NCBI GenBank assembly: GCA_900540545.1
Contig: UQGJ01000005.1
Span: forward strand, 1 to 64,000
Direction of reading: 5' to 3'
DNA: 64,000 nt
Source of the DNA: an uncultured Eubacteriales bacterium
GTDB taxonomy: Bacteria > Bacillota > Clostridia > Oscillospirales > Oscillospiraceae
The position numbers were made by a program, and so were the translations under genes. Positions within the stretch are counted from its first letter, which is position 1. Each line of letters begins with the position of its first letter. Below, one piece after another: positions 42,115 to 50,571 of this stretch. The notes beneath the pieces were generated by a model that saw nothing but the letters and a program-made list of their open reading frames with translations, was not told the DNA's origin and made no database searches.

Positions 42115-43095
42115 TCAGTCCACGCCGGTGAGGGCCCGCATGACCGCGTAGGTCTGCTCGTTGAGCCCCTTTTTCATCTTCAGCCCCTCGGAGATGTCGA
42201 AGTCCACGTAGGTCTCCCCCTGGACGCAGACCACACGGTTGGTCTTGCCCTCGGCCAGCAGGCGGACGGCCTCGTAGCCCATGTAGGTGGCGGTGACGCG
42301 GTCCCGGGCCGTGGGGGCGCCGCCCCGTTGGACGTGGCCCAGCACGGTGACGCGGGTGTCCAGGGCCGTCATTTCCTTGATTTTGGCCGCCACGTCATAG
42401 GCGCTGCCCACGCCCTCGGCCACGATGATCATGAAGTGGGTCCGGCCGCTGAGGCGGGCGCGGCGGATGGGCTCCACCACGTCCTTTTCAAAGTCCATCT
42501 CCCGCTCCGGGATGAGTACGCAGGTGGCGCCGCAGGCCACGCCCACGTAGAGGGCCAGATGGCCCGCGTGGCGGCCCATGACCTCTACCACGGAGCAGCG
42601 CTCGTGGGACTGCATGGTATCGCTGAGCTTGTCGATGGAGTCCAGAGCCGTGTTGCAGGCCGTATCGAAGCCGATGGTATAGGTGGTGCAGGCGATGTCG
42701 TTGTCGATGGTGCAGGGCACGCCCACCACGGAGATGCCGTGCTTGGACAGCTCCAGCAGGCCCCGGAAGGTGCCGTCGCCGCCCAGACCCACCACGCCGT
42801 CCAGGCCCAGTAGCTTGCATGTGTTCACCGCCTTCTGCTGGCCGGCCTCCCCCCGGAACTCCTCGCTGCGGGCGGAATAGAGGGCGGTGCCGCCCCGGCG
42901 GAGCAGGCCGCTGACGCTGTCGAAGGTCAGGGGGGCCACGTCGCCGTTCACCAGACCGTTGAAGCCCCGGCGGATGCCCACGCACTCGATGCCCCGGTGC
43001 ATACAGGTCCGGACCACCGCCCGGACCGCGGCGTTCATGCCGGGGGCGTCGCCGCCGCTGGTAAAGACGCCGATTCGCTTGACTGCATTTTCCAT
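42115..43095 (-). CDS. pfkA: ATP-dependent 6-phosphofructokinase
   Basis: A 326-aa PfkA of normal length. ATP-type loop GLGGDGTFRG and the catalytic VPCTIDND block are present, with TSGGDAPGMNAAVR at the start. It performs the committed step of glycolysis. Together with the PPi enzyme at 37647 the organism can choose the phosphoryl donor. It lies 19 bases after purB. Confidence 0.93.
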   Translation of the reverse strand: MENAVKRIGVFTSGGDAPGMNAAVRAVVRTCMHRGIECVGIRRGFNGLVNGDVAPLTFDSVSGLLRRGGTALYSARSEEFRGEAGQQKAVNTCKLLGLDGVVGLGGDGTFRGLLELSKHGISVVGVPCTIDNDIACTTYTIGFDTACNTALDSIDKLSDTMQSHERCSVVEVMGRHAGHLALYVGVACGATCVLIPEREMDFEKDVVEPIRRARLSGRTHFMIIVAEGVGSAYDVAAKIKEMTALDTRVTVLGHVQRGGAPTARDRVTATYMGYEAVRLLAEGKTNRVVCVQGETYVDFDISEGLKMKKGLNEQTYAVMRALTGVD

Positions 43096-43114
43096 GACAC
43101 AAGGTCCTCCTTAT

Positions 43115-44554
43115 TTACACGTTCAGTTCCGCGTCCTTTGCGGACAGCGCCTGGGGATACCGCTCAAAAACCGGCCGGACGCAGGCGTCCAGGAATTCCG
43201 TCACCTGCTCCGGGCAGCGCCCGATGTAGTCCGACGGCTCCAGATGGGCGGTCAACTCCGCCCGGGTCATGCCGAACAGGGGGTCTGCGGCCATCAGGTC
43301 GATGAGGTTGTTGGTAAGGCCAAGCTCCTTTACATTCCACCCGGCCTCTTGGGAGAGGACCCGGATGCGCTCGTGAAGCTGCTGGCGGTCCCCGCCCCGC
43401 TTCACCGCATCCATCATGATGTTCTCCGTAGCCATGAAGGGCAGTTCCTCCAGGATGTGGCGCTGGATGACCTTCTCGTGGACCACCAGGCCGGAGGCCA
43501 CGTTCCCGTAGATATTCAGGATGGCGTTGACGGCCAAAAAGGCTTCGGGGATGGATATGCGCTTGTTGGCCGAATCGTCCAGGGTCCGCTCAAACCACTG
43601 GGTGGCCGCGGTGACGGCGGGATTCAGGGCATCCGTCATCACATACCGGGCCAAAGAGCAGATGCGCTCGCAGCGCATGGGGTTTCGCTTGTAGGGCATG
43701 GCCGAGGAGCCGATTTGATTGGCCTCGAAGGGCTCCTCCACCTCCTTGAGGTGGCACAGCAGCCGCAGGTCGGTGGCGAATTTGCTGGCGGACTGGGCGA
43801 TGCCGGACAGGGTGGCAAGCACGTTGGCGTCCACCTTGCGGGAATAGGTCTGGCCGGATACAGGCACAACATCTATAAAGCCCATTTCCTTTGCAATCTT
43901 TTCCTCCAGCGCCCGGACCTTTTCGTGGTCCCCGTCGAACAGCTCCAGGAAGCTGGCCTGGGTGCCGGTGGTGCCCTTGGAGCCCAGCAGCTTCAGGGAG
44001 GAGATGCGGAACTCCACCTCCTCCAGGTCCATGAGCAGCTCGTTCATCCACAGGGTGGCCCGCTTCCCCACCGTCACCAGTTGGGCGGGCTGAAAATGTG
44101 TGAAACCAAGGGTTGGCAGGGCTTTATACTTGTCAGCAAATCCGGCCAGGGTGTGGAGGACCCGGACCAACTGGTCCCGGATCATCACCAGGCCCTCCCG
44201 CATGAGGATGATATCGGTGTTGTCCCCCACATAGCAGCTGGTGGCCCCCAGGTGGATGATGGGCATGGCCGTGGGGCAGGCGTCGCCGTAGGTGTGGACA
44301 TGGGCCATCACGTCGTGGCGGAGGGTCCGCTCATAGGCTGCGGCCTTGTCGTAGTCGATGTCGTCGATATGGGCCTCCAGCTCGGCCACCTGTTCCGCCG
44401 TCACCGGCAGACCCAGCTCCATCTCCGCCCGGGCCAGGGCCACCCACAGCCGCCGCCAGGTGGAGAACTTCTTATCCGGGGAAAAGAGGTACAGCATCTC
44501 CGCGCTGGCGTAACGGGAAGACAGCGGACTTTCATAGATGTTCGTGTTGCTCAT
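43115..44554 (-). CDS. purB: Adenylosuccinate lyase
   Basis: A 479-aa lyase of the fumarase/aspartase superfamily. The signature SSAMPYKRNPMRCERI carries the catalytic Ser loop, and TSCYVGDNTD the His/Asp region. It acts twice in purine synthesis, releasing fumarate each time. The start is the ATG at 44554 (MSNTNIYESPL) with GAGG upstream, not the earlier ATG at 44614. Confidence 0.94.
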   Translation of the reverse strand: MSNTNIYESPLSSRYASAEMLYLFSPDKKFSTWRRLWVALARAEMELGLPVTAEQVAELEAHIDDIDYDKAAAYERTLRHDVMAHVHTYGDACPTAMPIIHLGATSCYVGDNTDIILMREGLVMIRDQLVRVLHTLAGFADKYKALPTLGFTHFQPAQLVTVGKRATLWMNELLMDLEEVEFRISSLKLLGSKGTTGTQASFLELFDGDHEKVRALEEKIAKEMGFIDVVPVSGQTYSRKVDANVLATLSGIAQSASKFATDLRLLCHLKEVEEPFEANQIGSSAMPYKRNPMRCERICSLARYVMTDALNPAVTAATQWFERTLDDSANKRISIPEAFLAVNAILNIYGNVASGLVVHEKVIQRHILEELPFMATENIMMDAVKRGGDRQQLHERIRVLSQEAGWNVKELGLTNNLIDLMAADPLFGMTRAELTAHLEPSDYIGRCPEQVTEFLDACVRPVFERYPQALSAKDAELNV

Positions 44555-44597
44555 GGCCCACCTCGTTTTCTGAAAACTTACTCCAAGGATAGCACAA

Positions 44598-44627
44598 AAA
44601 GGGAGCGGACGCAAGTCCGCTCCCTTT
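44598..44627 (-). terminator. Terminator after the aminotransferase gene
   Basis: AAAGGGAGCGGAC pairs with GTCCGCTCCCTTT around a GCAA loop. It lies between the aminotransferase stop and the purB start. Confidence 0.8.
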
Positions 44628-44637
44628 CGTTAGAAGA

Positions 44638-45825
44638 TTATTTCAGGAATTTTTCCAGCCGGTCCAGCCCCGACTTGATGTTCTCCATGGAGGTGGCGTA
44701 GGACCAGCGGACGAAGGTGGGGGCCCCGAAGCCGGTGCCCGGCACGGTGGCTACCAGCCCCTCCTTCAAAAAGGCGCTGGAGAAGTCGTCGGCTCCCCGG
44801 ATGGTGACGCCGTGGAGGGTCTTGCCCAGCAGACGGTCCAGGTTCATCATCACGTAGAAGGCCCCCTCCGGCTTGAGGCAGCTGACGCTGGGGATGGCGT
44901 TCATCCGCTCCACCAGGTAGTCCCGCCGCGCCTCAAAGGCCCGGCGCATGACCTCCACGGTCTCCTGGGGGCCGGACAGGGCCTCCACGGCGGCCTTCTG
45001 GGCCACGGAACAGGGGGCGGCGGTGGAGTGGCTCAGGTAGTTGGACATGAGTTTGGCGATATGCTCCGGCGCGGCGGCGAAGCCGATGCGCCAGCCGGTC
45101 ATGGCGTAGGACTTGGAGACGCCGTTGACCACGATGGTGCGCTCCTTCACGTCCTCCCCTAGGGCGGCGAAGCTGGTGAAGGTCCGCCCGTCGTAGACCA
45201 GGCGGTAGTATATCTCGTCGGCAATGACATAGAGGTCCTGGGACGCGCATACGTCGGCCAGGGCCCGCAGCTCTTCCCTGTTGTAGACCATGCCGGTGGG
45301 GTTGTTGGGGTTGTTGAGCAGGATGGCCTTGGTCCGGCCGGTGATAGCGGCCTCCAGCTGGGCGGGGGTGAGTTTGAAGCCCCCCGCCTCGGTGGTCTCC
45401 ACTACCACGGGGGTCCCCCCCACCATTTTGACCATCTCGCAGTAGGTCACCCAGTAGGGCGCGGGGACGATGACCTCGTCGCCAGGGTTCACCAGGGCGT
45501 GAAGGGCGGCATAGAGGGCGTGCTTGGCCCCGCTGGCTGCCACAATATTGGCCGGGGCGTAGTCCAGGCCGCAGTCGGCTTTCAGCCGCTGGCAGGCGGC
45601 CTCCCGCAGCGCGGGGATGCCGGGGGTGGGGGTATATTTGGTGAAATTGTCCCGGATGGCGGCGATACCGGCCTCCTTGATATTGTCTGGGGTGGCAAAA
45701 TCGGGTTCACCGGCGCCGAAGCCGATGACGTCCACCCCGTCGGCCTTCATCTGCTTGAACATGGCGTCGATGGCCAGGGTGGTGGAGGCCTGGACGGCCT
45801 GGGCCACGCGAGACAGTTCTTTCAT
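44638..45825 (-). CDS. Class I pyridoxal-phosphate aminotransferase (aspartate aminotransferase-like)
   Basis: A 395-aa fold type I enzyme. The PLP lysine is in VNGVSKSYAMTGWRIGFAA. Substrate-binding blocks are LLNNPNNPTGMVY and the C-terminal Arg in FVRWSYA. It resembles the Igamma aspartate/prephenate aminotransferases common in Firmicutes. GGGAGGAAG upstream supports the ATG at 45825. Confidence 0.9.
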   Translation of the reverse strand: MKELSRVAQAVQASTTLAIDAMFKQMKADGVDVIGFGAGEPDFATPDNIKEAGIAAIRDNFTKYTPTPGIPALREAACQRLKADCGLDYAPANIVAASGAKHALYAALHALVNPGDEVIVPAPYWVTYCEMVKMVGGTPVVVETTEAGGFKLTPAQLEAAITGRTKAILLNNPNNPTGMVYNREELRALADVCASQDLYVIADEIYYRLVYDGRTFTSFAALGEDVKERTIVVNGVSKSYAMTGWRIGFAAAPEHIAKLMSNYLSHSTAAPCSVAQKAAVEALSGPQETVEVMRRAFEARRDYLVERMNAIPSVSCLKPEGAFYVMMNLDRLLGKTLHGVTIRGADDFSSAFLKEGLVATVPGTGFGAPTFVRWSYATSMENIKSGLDRLEKFLK

Positions 45826-45897
45826 CGAAAAACTTCCTCCCACAAGAAACTCAACGTGAGATATTATATGCCGCGCCCCGCGGAAATGCAAGAAGAA

Positions 45898-45924
45898 AGT
45901 CCCCGCCGCTTTAGCGGCGGGGAC
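45898..45924 (-). terminator. Terminator after the ECF S-component gene
   Basis: GTCCCCGCCGCT pairs with AGCGGCGGGGAC with a TT loop. On the minus strand it is followed by TTTCTTCTT. Confidence 0.8.
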
Positions 45925-45932
45925 TGGCATAC

Positions 45933-46547
45933 TCAAGTACGGGGGCTGAAGTGGTCCAGGCCCTTGGCGATGGCGCCGCCCGCCACACAACTGGCGATGG
46001 CCTCGATAATGCCGTTGACGCCCACAAAGGCCATGACAAAGGCCAGGATACCGGCGGTGCCCATCTGGCCGGCCAGGTTCTGGATGAACTCCGTGTGGTA
46101 GAAAAAGGCCACCAGAGAGGCCATGAAGAGCACGGTGTTCAGAATCGCGCCCAGCAGGCAGGTGACGGGATAGCCCACCCACTTGGTCTTGTCGAATTTG
46201 CTCAGGGCCAGGAAAATGAGGCCGGACAGCCAGCCCATGAGGATGCGGGGCACAAAGCAGGTGATGAAGGTCCCCACGGGATTGATGCCCATCAGGGCCG
46301 TGCCGAAGGCCTCCAGGCCGAAGCACTGAAAGAAGCTGGTGGCCCCGAAGACCAGCCCCAGGATCGCCCCCGCCGTGGGACCCAGGATGACGGCCCCCAC
46401 CACCACGGGGATCTGGATGAGCGTGACGCTGAGGCCCAGGGTCTTGAAGTAGCCCAGTGGCGTGAAGGCCATCAAAAGGATGATGCCGATGAGGACCGCC
46501 AGCCGGACCAGATACCTGGTGTTGAACTTGGTGTTTGCGCTTGCCAT
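45933..46547 (-). CDS. ECF transporter S component, probably pantothenate (PanT-like)
   Basis: A 204-aa integral membrane protein with six segments, the size and layout of ECF S-components (start RYLVRLAVLIGIILLMAFTP, then a LSVTLIQIPVVVGAVILGPT block). It should bind a vitamin and dock with a shared energising module encoded elsewhere. Pantothenate is the likely substrate because the pantothenate kinase coaX lies directly upstream in the same direction, 89 bases away. AGGAGG precedes the ATG. Confidence 0.8.
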   Translation of the reverse strand: MASANTKFNTRYLVRLAVLIGIILLMAFTPLGYFKTLGLSVTLIQIPVVVGAVILGPTAGAILGLVFGATSFFQCFGLEAFGTALMGINPVGTFITCFVPRILMGWLSGLIFLALSKFDKTKWVGYPVTCLLGAILNTVLFMASLVAFFYHTEFIQNLAGQMGTAGILAFVMAFVGVNGIIEAIASCVAGGAIAKGLDHFSPRT

Positions 46548-46636
46548 ATTGAATTACCTCCTGCTACCGCTCCCCGTTTGGGGATGCAGCGCAAATTTAT
46601 TTACCCTCCGCCGGAGCGGTCGAGTACAACGGAAAG

Positions 46637-47422
46637 TCACGCCCGCCTGGGCTTGAGTTCGGTGTTCTTCTGATAAATCAGATAGAGCCCGTCCAGCAGC
46701 AGGTCGGCGTCGTAGCGGATGTCCCGCGCGCAGTGCTTCAGGATTTCCGGGGCGGTGCCCCCGGTGGCGACCACCGTGGCCGCCGGTTTGGCCTGGGCCT
46801 CCAGCCGGCCGATCATGCCGTCCAGCATACAGGCGTTGCCGTAGACCACCCCAGCCCGCATGGCGTCCACGGTGTTGTGGCCGAAGATGGAGGCGGGCGG
46901 CTCGATGGAGATGTGGGGCAGCTCGGCGGCGCGCTCGGACAGGGCGTCCACCGCCACCCGGATGCCGGGCATGATGACGCAGCCCTCGTAGGTGTTGCCC
47001 AGCAGATAGGACATGGTCACGGCAGTCCCCATGTCGATGACGATGACCGGCGAGGGGTACTTGGTGATAGCCGCCACGGAGCAGGCCACGATGTCGGCCC
47101 CCATCTGGGTGTGGATGTCCGACTTGATGTTGAGCCCGGTCTTGACCCCCGGCCCCATGAGCAGGGGCTTCTTCCCGGTGAGGAACTCCACCGCGCCGCA
47201 CATATCGGCGGTGACCGAGGGCACCACACTGGCGATGATGGCCCCGGTGACGGCGTCCAGCGCGGCCCCGTAGAGGCCGAACACGCTCCGCAGGCTGATG
47301 GCGCACTGGTCCCGGGTGGCGCCGCGGCTGGTGGCCAGCCCGGAGCGGAACACCAGCGTTCCATCCGGCCCATAAAGCCCGATGTTGGTGGTGGAATTGC
47401 CGATGTCGATGGTCAGTACCAA
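46637..47422 (-). CDS. coaX: Type III pantothenate kinase
   Basis: A 261-aa CoaX of the acetate kinase/Hsp70 fold. Markers are IDIGNSTTNIGLYG at the N-terminus, GPGVKTGLNIK, and IVIDMGTAVTMSYL. It catalyses the first step of CoA synthesis. Start appears to be a TTG with a GGAAAGGGG site somewhat far upstream. It pairs with the likely pantothenate transporter downstream. Confidence 0.93.
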   Translation of the reverse strand: MVLTIDIGNSTTNIGLYGPDGTLVFRSGLATSRGATRDQCAISLRSVFGLYGAALDAVTGAIIASVVPSVTADMCGAVEFLTGKKPLLMGPGVKTGLNIKSDIHTQMGADIVACSVAAITKYPSPVIVIDMGTAVTMSYLLGNTYEGCVIMPGIRVAVDALSERAAELPHISIEPPASIFGHNTVDAMRAGVVYGNACMLDGMIGRLEAQAKPAATVVATGGTAPEILKHCARDIRYDADLLLDGLYLIYQKNTELKPRRA

Positions 47423-47477
47423 ATCTGCCGCGCCCCTTTCCTACGGACTACCAGGACATTTTAGCAGAAAGGGCACA

Positions 47478-48167
47478 TCATTGCAAGGCCAACTGAACCG
47501 CCCGCGTGCCATGGATGACGGTGGTGTCGAACAGGGGGACATCCGTGTCCCTCTGCCCCACCAGCAGTCCGATTTCCGTACAGCCCAAAATGACGCCCTG
47601 AGCGCCCTGGGCCGACAGAGCATCGATGATGCGCAGGAACTCCCGCCGGGAGGCGTCGGAGATGGTCCCCAGGCAGAGCTCTTCAAAAATGACCCGGTTC
47701 ACCAGCTCCACGTCCTCCCCCGCCGGGATAAGGACCTCCACGCCCCGGCGGACCAGCCGCTCCTTGTAAAAGTCCTGGAGCATAGTGTACTTGGTGCCCA
47801 GCAGGCCCACCCTGGTGATGCCGCGGCGGTCCAATTCGTCCGCCGTGGCATCGGCGATGTGGAGTAGGGGGACCCGGACCCGGCTCTGCACCTGCTCAAA
47901 GACCTTGTGCATGGTGTTGGTGCAGATCAAAATGAGGTCCGCTCCGGCCCGTTCCAGAGCCGCCGCCGCGTCCCCCAAAATCTCACCGCTCTTCTCCCAC
48001 TCCCCCGCCGCCTGGCAGGCCTCGATTTCATCGAAGTCCACGCTGTACAGGACGCATTTGGCCGAGTGGAGCCCGCCAAGGGCTTCCTTGACGGCGCGGT
48101 TGACCAGTTGGTAGTAGGTCACGGTGCTCTCCCAGCTCATGCCGCCGATGAGTCCGATGGTTTTCAT
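47478..48167 (-). CDS. Aspartate/glutamate racemase family protein
   Basis: A 229-aa two-domain racemase. IGLIGGMSWESTVTYYQ and LILICTNTMHK hold the first catalytic Cys, and GVILGCTEIGLLV the second, as in aspartate racemases and YgeA. It interconverts L- and D-amino acids without cofactor. Start at 48167; the ribosome site is weak (GAAGGGAATGG). Confidence 0.9.
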   Translation of the reverse strand: MKTIGLIGGMSWESTVTYYQLVNRAVKEALGGLHSAKCVLYSVDFDEIEACQAAGEWEKSGEILGDAAAALERAGADLILICTNTMHKVFEQVQSRVRVPLLHIADATADELDRRGITRVGLLGTKYTMLQDFYKERLVRRGVEVLIPAGEDVELVNRVIFEELCLGTISDASRREFLRIIDALSAQGAQGVILGCTEIGLLVGQRDTDVPLFDTTVIHGTRAVQLALQ

Positions 48168-48200
48168 ATCAAGCCATTCCCTTCTTTTTTGAGGAAGAAA

Positions 48201-48299
48201 ACGGATTGCCACACCAGCCTGCGGGCTGATTCGCAATGACGTGTGCAAAAGAGCACTCCGTCATTGCGAGGCAGTGCGCACACTGCCGTGGCAATCCGT
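48201..48299. repeat. MITE/REP-like palindromic element
   Basis: Outer arms ACGGATTGCCAC (48201-48212) and GTGGCAATCCGT (48288-48299) enclose a second pair TCGCAATGACG (48231-48241) and CGTCATTGCGA (48259-48269), plus hairpins AGCC-TGC-GGGCT and GGCAGTG-CGCA-CACTGCC. The nested cruciform of 99 bp fills the leuB-racemase gap. Sequences of this kind recur between genes in many Clostridia; copy number here is not known. Confidence 0.7.
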
Positions 48300-48306
48300 C
48301 ATCTCC

Positions 48307-49380
48307 TTAAATTTTTTCCGCAATCTTATCGCCCATGGCTTTGGTGCCGATGGGGGACACCCCCGGCTCGGCGATGTCCGGGGTCCGCCAGCCCTCGGCC
48401 AGCACGGCGTCCACCGCCGCCTCGATGGCGGCGGCCTCCTCGGGGCGCTGGAAGGAGTAGCGGAACATCATGGCCACGGACAGGATGGTGGCGATGGGGT
48501 TGGCCTTGTCCTGGCCCGCGATGTCGGGGGCGGAGCCGTGGATGGGCTCGTAGAGGCCGGGGGCGGCGTCCCCGATGGAGGCCGACGGCAGTAGGCCGAT
48601 GGAGCCGGTGACCATACTGGCCTCGTCGGAGAGGATGTCGCCGAACATGTTCTCGGTGACCACCACGTCGAACTGTCCGGGGTCCCGGACGATCTGCATG
48701 GCGCAGTTGTCCACCAGCACGTCCTCGTAGGACACGTCGGAGTACTCGGCGGCCAGCCTGTGCATGACGGACCGCCACAGCCGGGAGGTCTCCAGCACGT
48801 TGGCCTTGTCCACGCTGGACACCTTCTTCCGGCGCAGCCGCGCCAGCTCGAAGGCCCGGCGGCCGATGCGCTCGATCTCCTGCTCGGAATAGGCCATCAG
48901 GTCGGTGCACTCCACGCCCCGGTCGGGGGTGTCGTAGCGGTCCCGCTTACCGAAGTAGATGCCGCCGGTCAGCTCCCGGACCATCATCAGGTCGATGCCC
49001 TTCTCCGCCGTCTCCTTCTTCAGGGGGCAGGCGTCGGCCAGAGCGGGGCGCAGGGCGGCGGGGCGCAGGTTGGCGTAGAGGCCCAGGTCCTTGCGGATGG
49101 CCAGCAGGGCCGTCTCCGGCCGCTGGTCGGCCCCCAAGGAGGACCACTTGGGACCGCCCACCGCGCCCAACAGCACGGCGTCGCAGGCCTTGCAGGTCTC
49201 GGCGGTGCCGTCGGGGTAGCTCTTCCCCACCGCGTCGGTGGCGCAGCCACCCAGCAGCACGTCCACGAACTCGTAGGTGTGGCCGAATTTCCGGCCAACG
49301 GCCTCCAGGACCTTGACGGCCTCCCCCACCACTTCGGGGCCGATGCCGTCGCCCTTGATGAGCGCGATTTTATAGTTCAT
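48307..49380 (-). CDS. leuB: 3-isopropylmalate dehydrogenase
   Basis: A 357-aa enzyme of leucine synthesis that oxidises and decarboxylates 3-isopropylmalate with NAD. Markers are IKGDGIGPEVV, MVRELTGGIYFG and the cofactor motif EPIHGSAPDIAGQ with the metal-binding FGDILSDEAS. Its ATG overlaps the stop of the P-loop gene by four bases. Confidence 0.95.
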   Translation of the reverse strand: MNYKIALIKGDGIGPEVVGEAVKVLEAVGRKFGHTYEFVDVLLGGCATDAVGKSYPDGTAETCKACDAVLLGAVGGPKWSSLGADQRPETALLAIRKDLGLYANLRPAALRPALADACPLKKETAEKGIDLMMVRELTGGIYFGKRDRYDTPDRGVECTDLMAYSEQEIERIGRRAFELARLRRKKVSSVDKANVLETSRLWRSVMHRLAAEYSDVSYEDVLVDNCAMQIVRDPGQFDVVVTENMFGDILSDEASMVTGSIGLLPSASIGDAAPGLYEPIHGSAPDIAGQDKANPIATILSVAMMFRYSFQRPEEAAAIEAAVDAVLAEGWRTPDIAEPGVSPIGTKAMGDKIAEKI

Positions 49381-49928
49381 CCTTCTTCCACCCTCTCTGA
49401 ATCACTTTGTATGATGCTGTCGGTTGAGACAGTATAGGCTTCGTCCATCAGCAAATACCGGCACCCATACCGCTTGCACAAGTCAAGATTTCGCCTGTTT
49501 TCGGACAACAGGATTTCCTGGGTACAATAGCTGTCGTCCACGCGGCGCTCGATGGCGCAGGCGAACGCCTTGATGTCCTCATAGTGCCGCCGGATATACG
49601 CCTCGCTGAAAATAAGACATAGATACTTGATTTGCGCCAGCTCCGCCGGACTGAACCCCTCCGCCCAGTCAAAAGGAATGTAGCAGCCCTCCACAATGAG
49701 ATTCTGGCGGTTTTCCAGGGCCGTCCGCACCATCTCCCGGACGATGGGCCACAGGTATTCGGTCAGACTGGCATTACTGCTCTCCGGCGTGAGCGGACAT
49801 TGGCCGCTCCGAATCAGGCCCATCTTCAAGTGGTCGATGGACAGATACGGGTACTGGCACCGCTCTAAAAGCCGCTGGGCCAGCAGGGTCTTCCCCGTAT
49901 GGGAGCCGCCCGCGATCAGATAGACCAT
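49377..49928 (-). CDS. P-loop nucleotide-binding protein, kinase-like, inside the leu operon
   Basis: A 183-aa protein with a Walker A motif at the N-terminus (LIAGGSHTGKTLLAQRLL) and a following helix like those of zeta-toxin or adenylate kinase-like small-molecule kinases (YLSIDHLKMGLIRSG). No lid or second signature is certain. It lies between leuD and leuB, seven bases after leuD and overlapping leuB, so it is co-transcribed. No role in leucine synthesis is known for such a protein. Confidence 0.7.
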   Translation of the reverse strand: MVYLIAGGSHTGKTLLAQRLLERCQYPYLSIDHLKMGLIRSGQCPLTPESSNASLTEYLWPIVREMVRTALENRQNLIVEGCYIPFDWAEGFSPAELAQIKYLCLIFSEAYIRRHYEDIKAFACAIERRVDDSYCTQEILLSENRRNLDLCKRYGCRYLLMDEAYTVSTDSIIQSDSERVEEG

Positions 49929-49935
49929 CGCGGGT

Positions 49936-50421
49936 TTATTTCGCCACGCCCCGGGCCTTCAGGGACTTGAGCAGTCCCCCGCTCTGGATGATGCCGTCGA
50001 TGAAGGCCGGGAAGGGCGCGGCCTGGAAGGTCCGGCCCTGGGTCTCGTCGGTGACCACTCCGGTGGAGAAGTCCACCGTCACCGTATCCCCTGCCTGGAT
50101 GGCCGCCGCCGCCTCGGGGCACTCCAGAATGGGGAAGCCGATGTTGATGGAGTTGCGGTAGAAGATGCGGGCGAAGGAGGCGGCAATGACGCACTTCACG
50201 CCGCAGGCCTTTAGGGACAGGGGCGCGTGCTCCCGGGAGGAGCCGCAGCCGAAGTTGTTGCCCGCCACCACGATGTCGCCGGGCTGGACGGAACCGGCAA
50301 AACCGGCGTCGATGTCCTCCATGCAGTGGGAGGCCAGGGACTTTTCATCCGGGGCGTTGAGATACCGGGCGGGGATGATAACGTCGGTGTCCACGTTGTC
50401 ACCGTATTTGTAAATCTTCAT
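49936..50421 (-). CDS. leuD: 3-isopropylmalate dehydratase small subunit
   Basis: A 161-aa swivelling domain of isopropylmalate isomerase. GDNVDTDVIIPARYL and GNNFGCGSSREHAP are diagnostic. It pairs with LeuC just upstream. Confidence 0.95.
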   Translation of the reverse strand: MKIYKYGDNVDTDVIIPARYLNAPDEKSLASHCMEDIDAGFAGSVQPGDIVVAGNNFGCGSSREHAPLSLKACGVKCVIAASFARIFYRNSINIGFPILECPEAAAAIQAGDTVTVDFSTGVVTDETQGRTFQAAPFPAFIDGIIQSGGLLKSLKARGVAK

Positions 50422-50571
50422 AGTCTCATTCCTTTCTATTGCGCCGCTCCATCAGGGACCCATCGCAGATGGGACGCGCCTCATGGCGCGTACAAGTCCC
50501 GAAGGGGCTTGCCGCAGGGCGAATTCATTTCGCCCGAGGATGTAAAATCATTTGGGGTCCCCGGACGATAT
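50422..50571. repeat. leuC-leuD spacer with stacked hairpins
   Basis: This 150-base gap has no gene. It contains CGCGCC-TCAT-GGCGCG, GGGCGAA-TTCAT-TTCGCCC and ACGATA-TTTA-TATCGT. It looks like an inserted intergenic repeat rather than a normal operon gap, and may act as a processing or pause site. Confidence 0.5.

Noticed and set aside
46548..46636. Riboswitch before the ECF S-component gene
   Set aside because: The 89-base gap shows no conserved riboswitch core that I can recognise.
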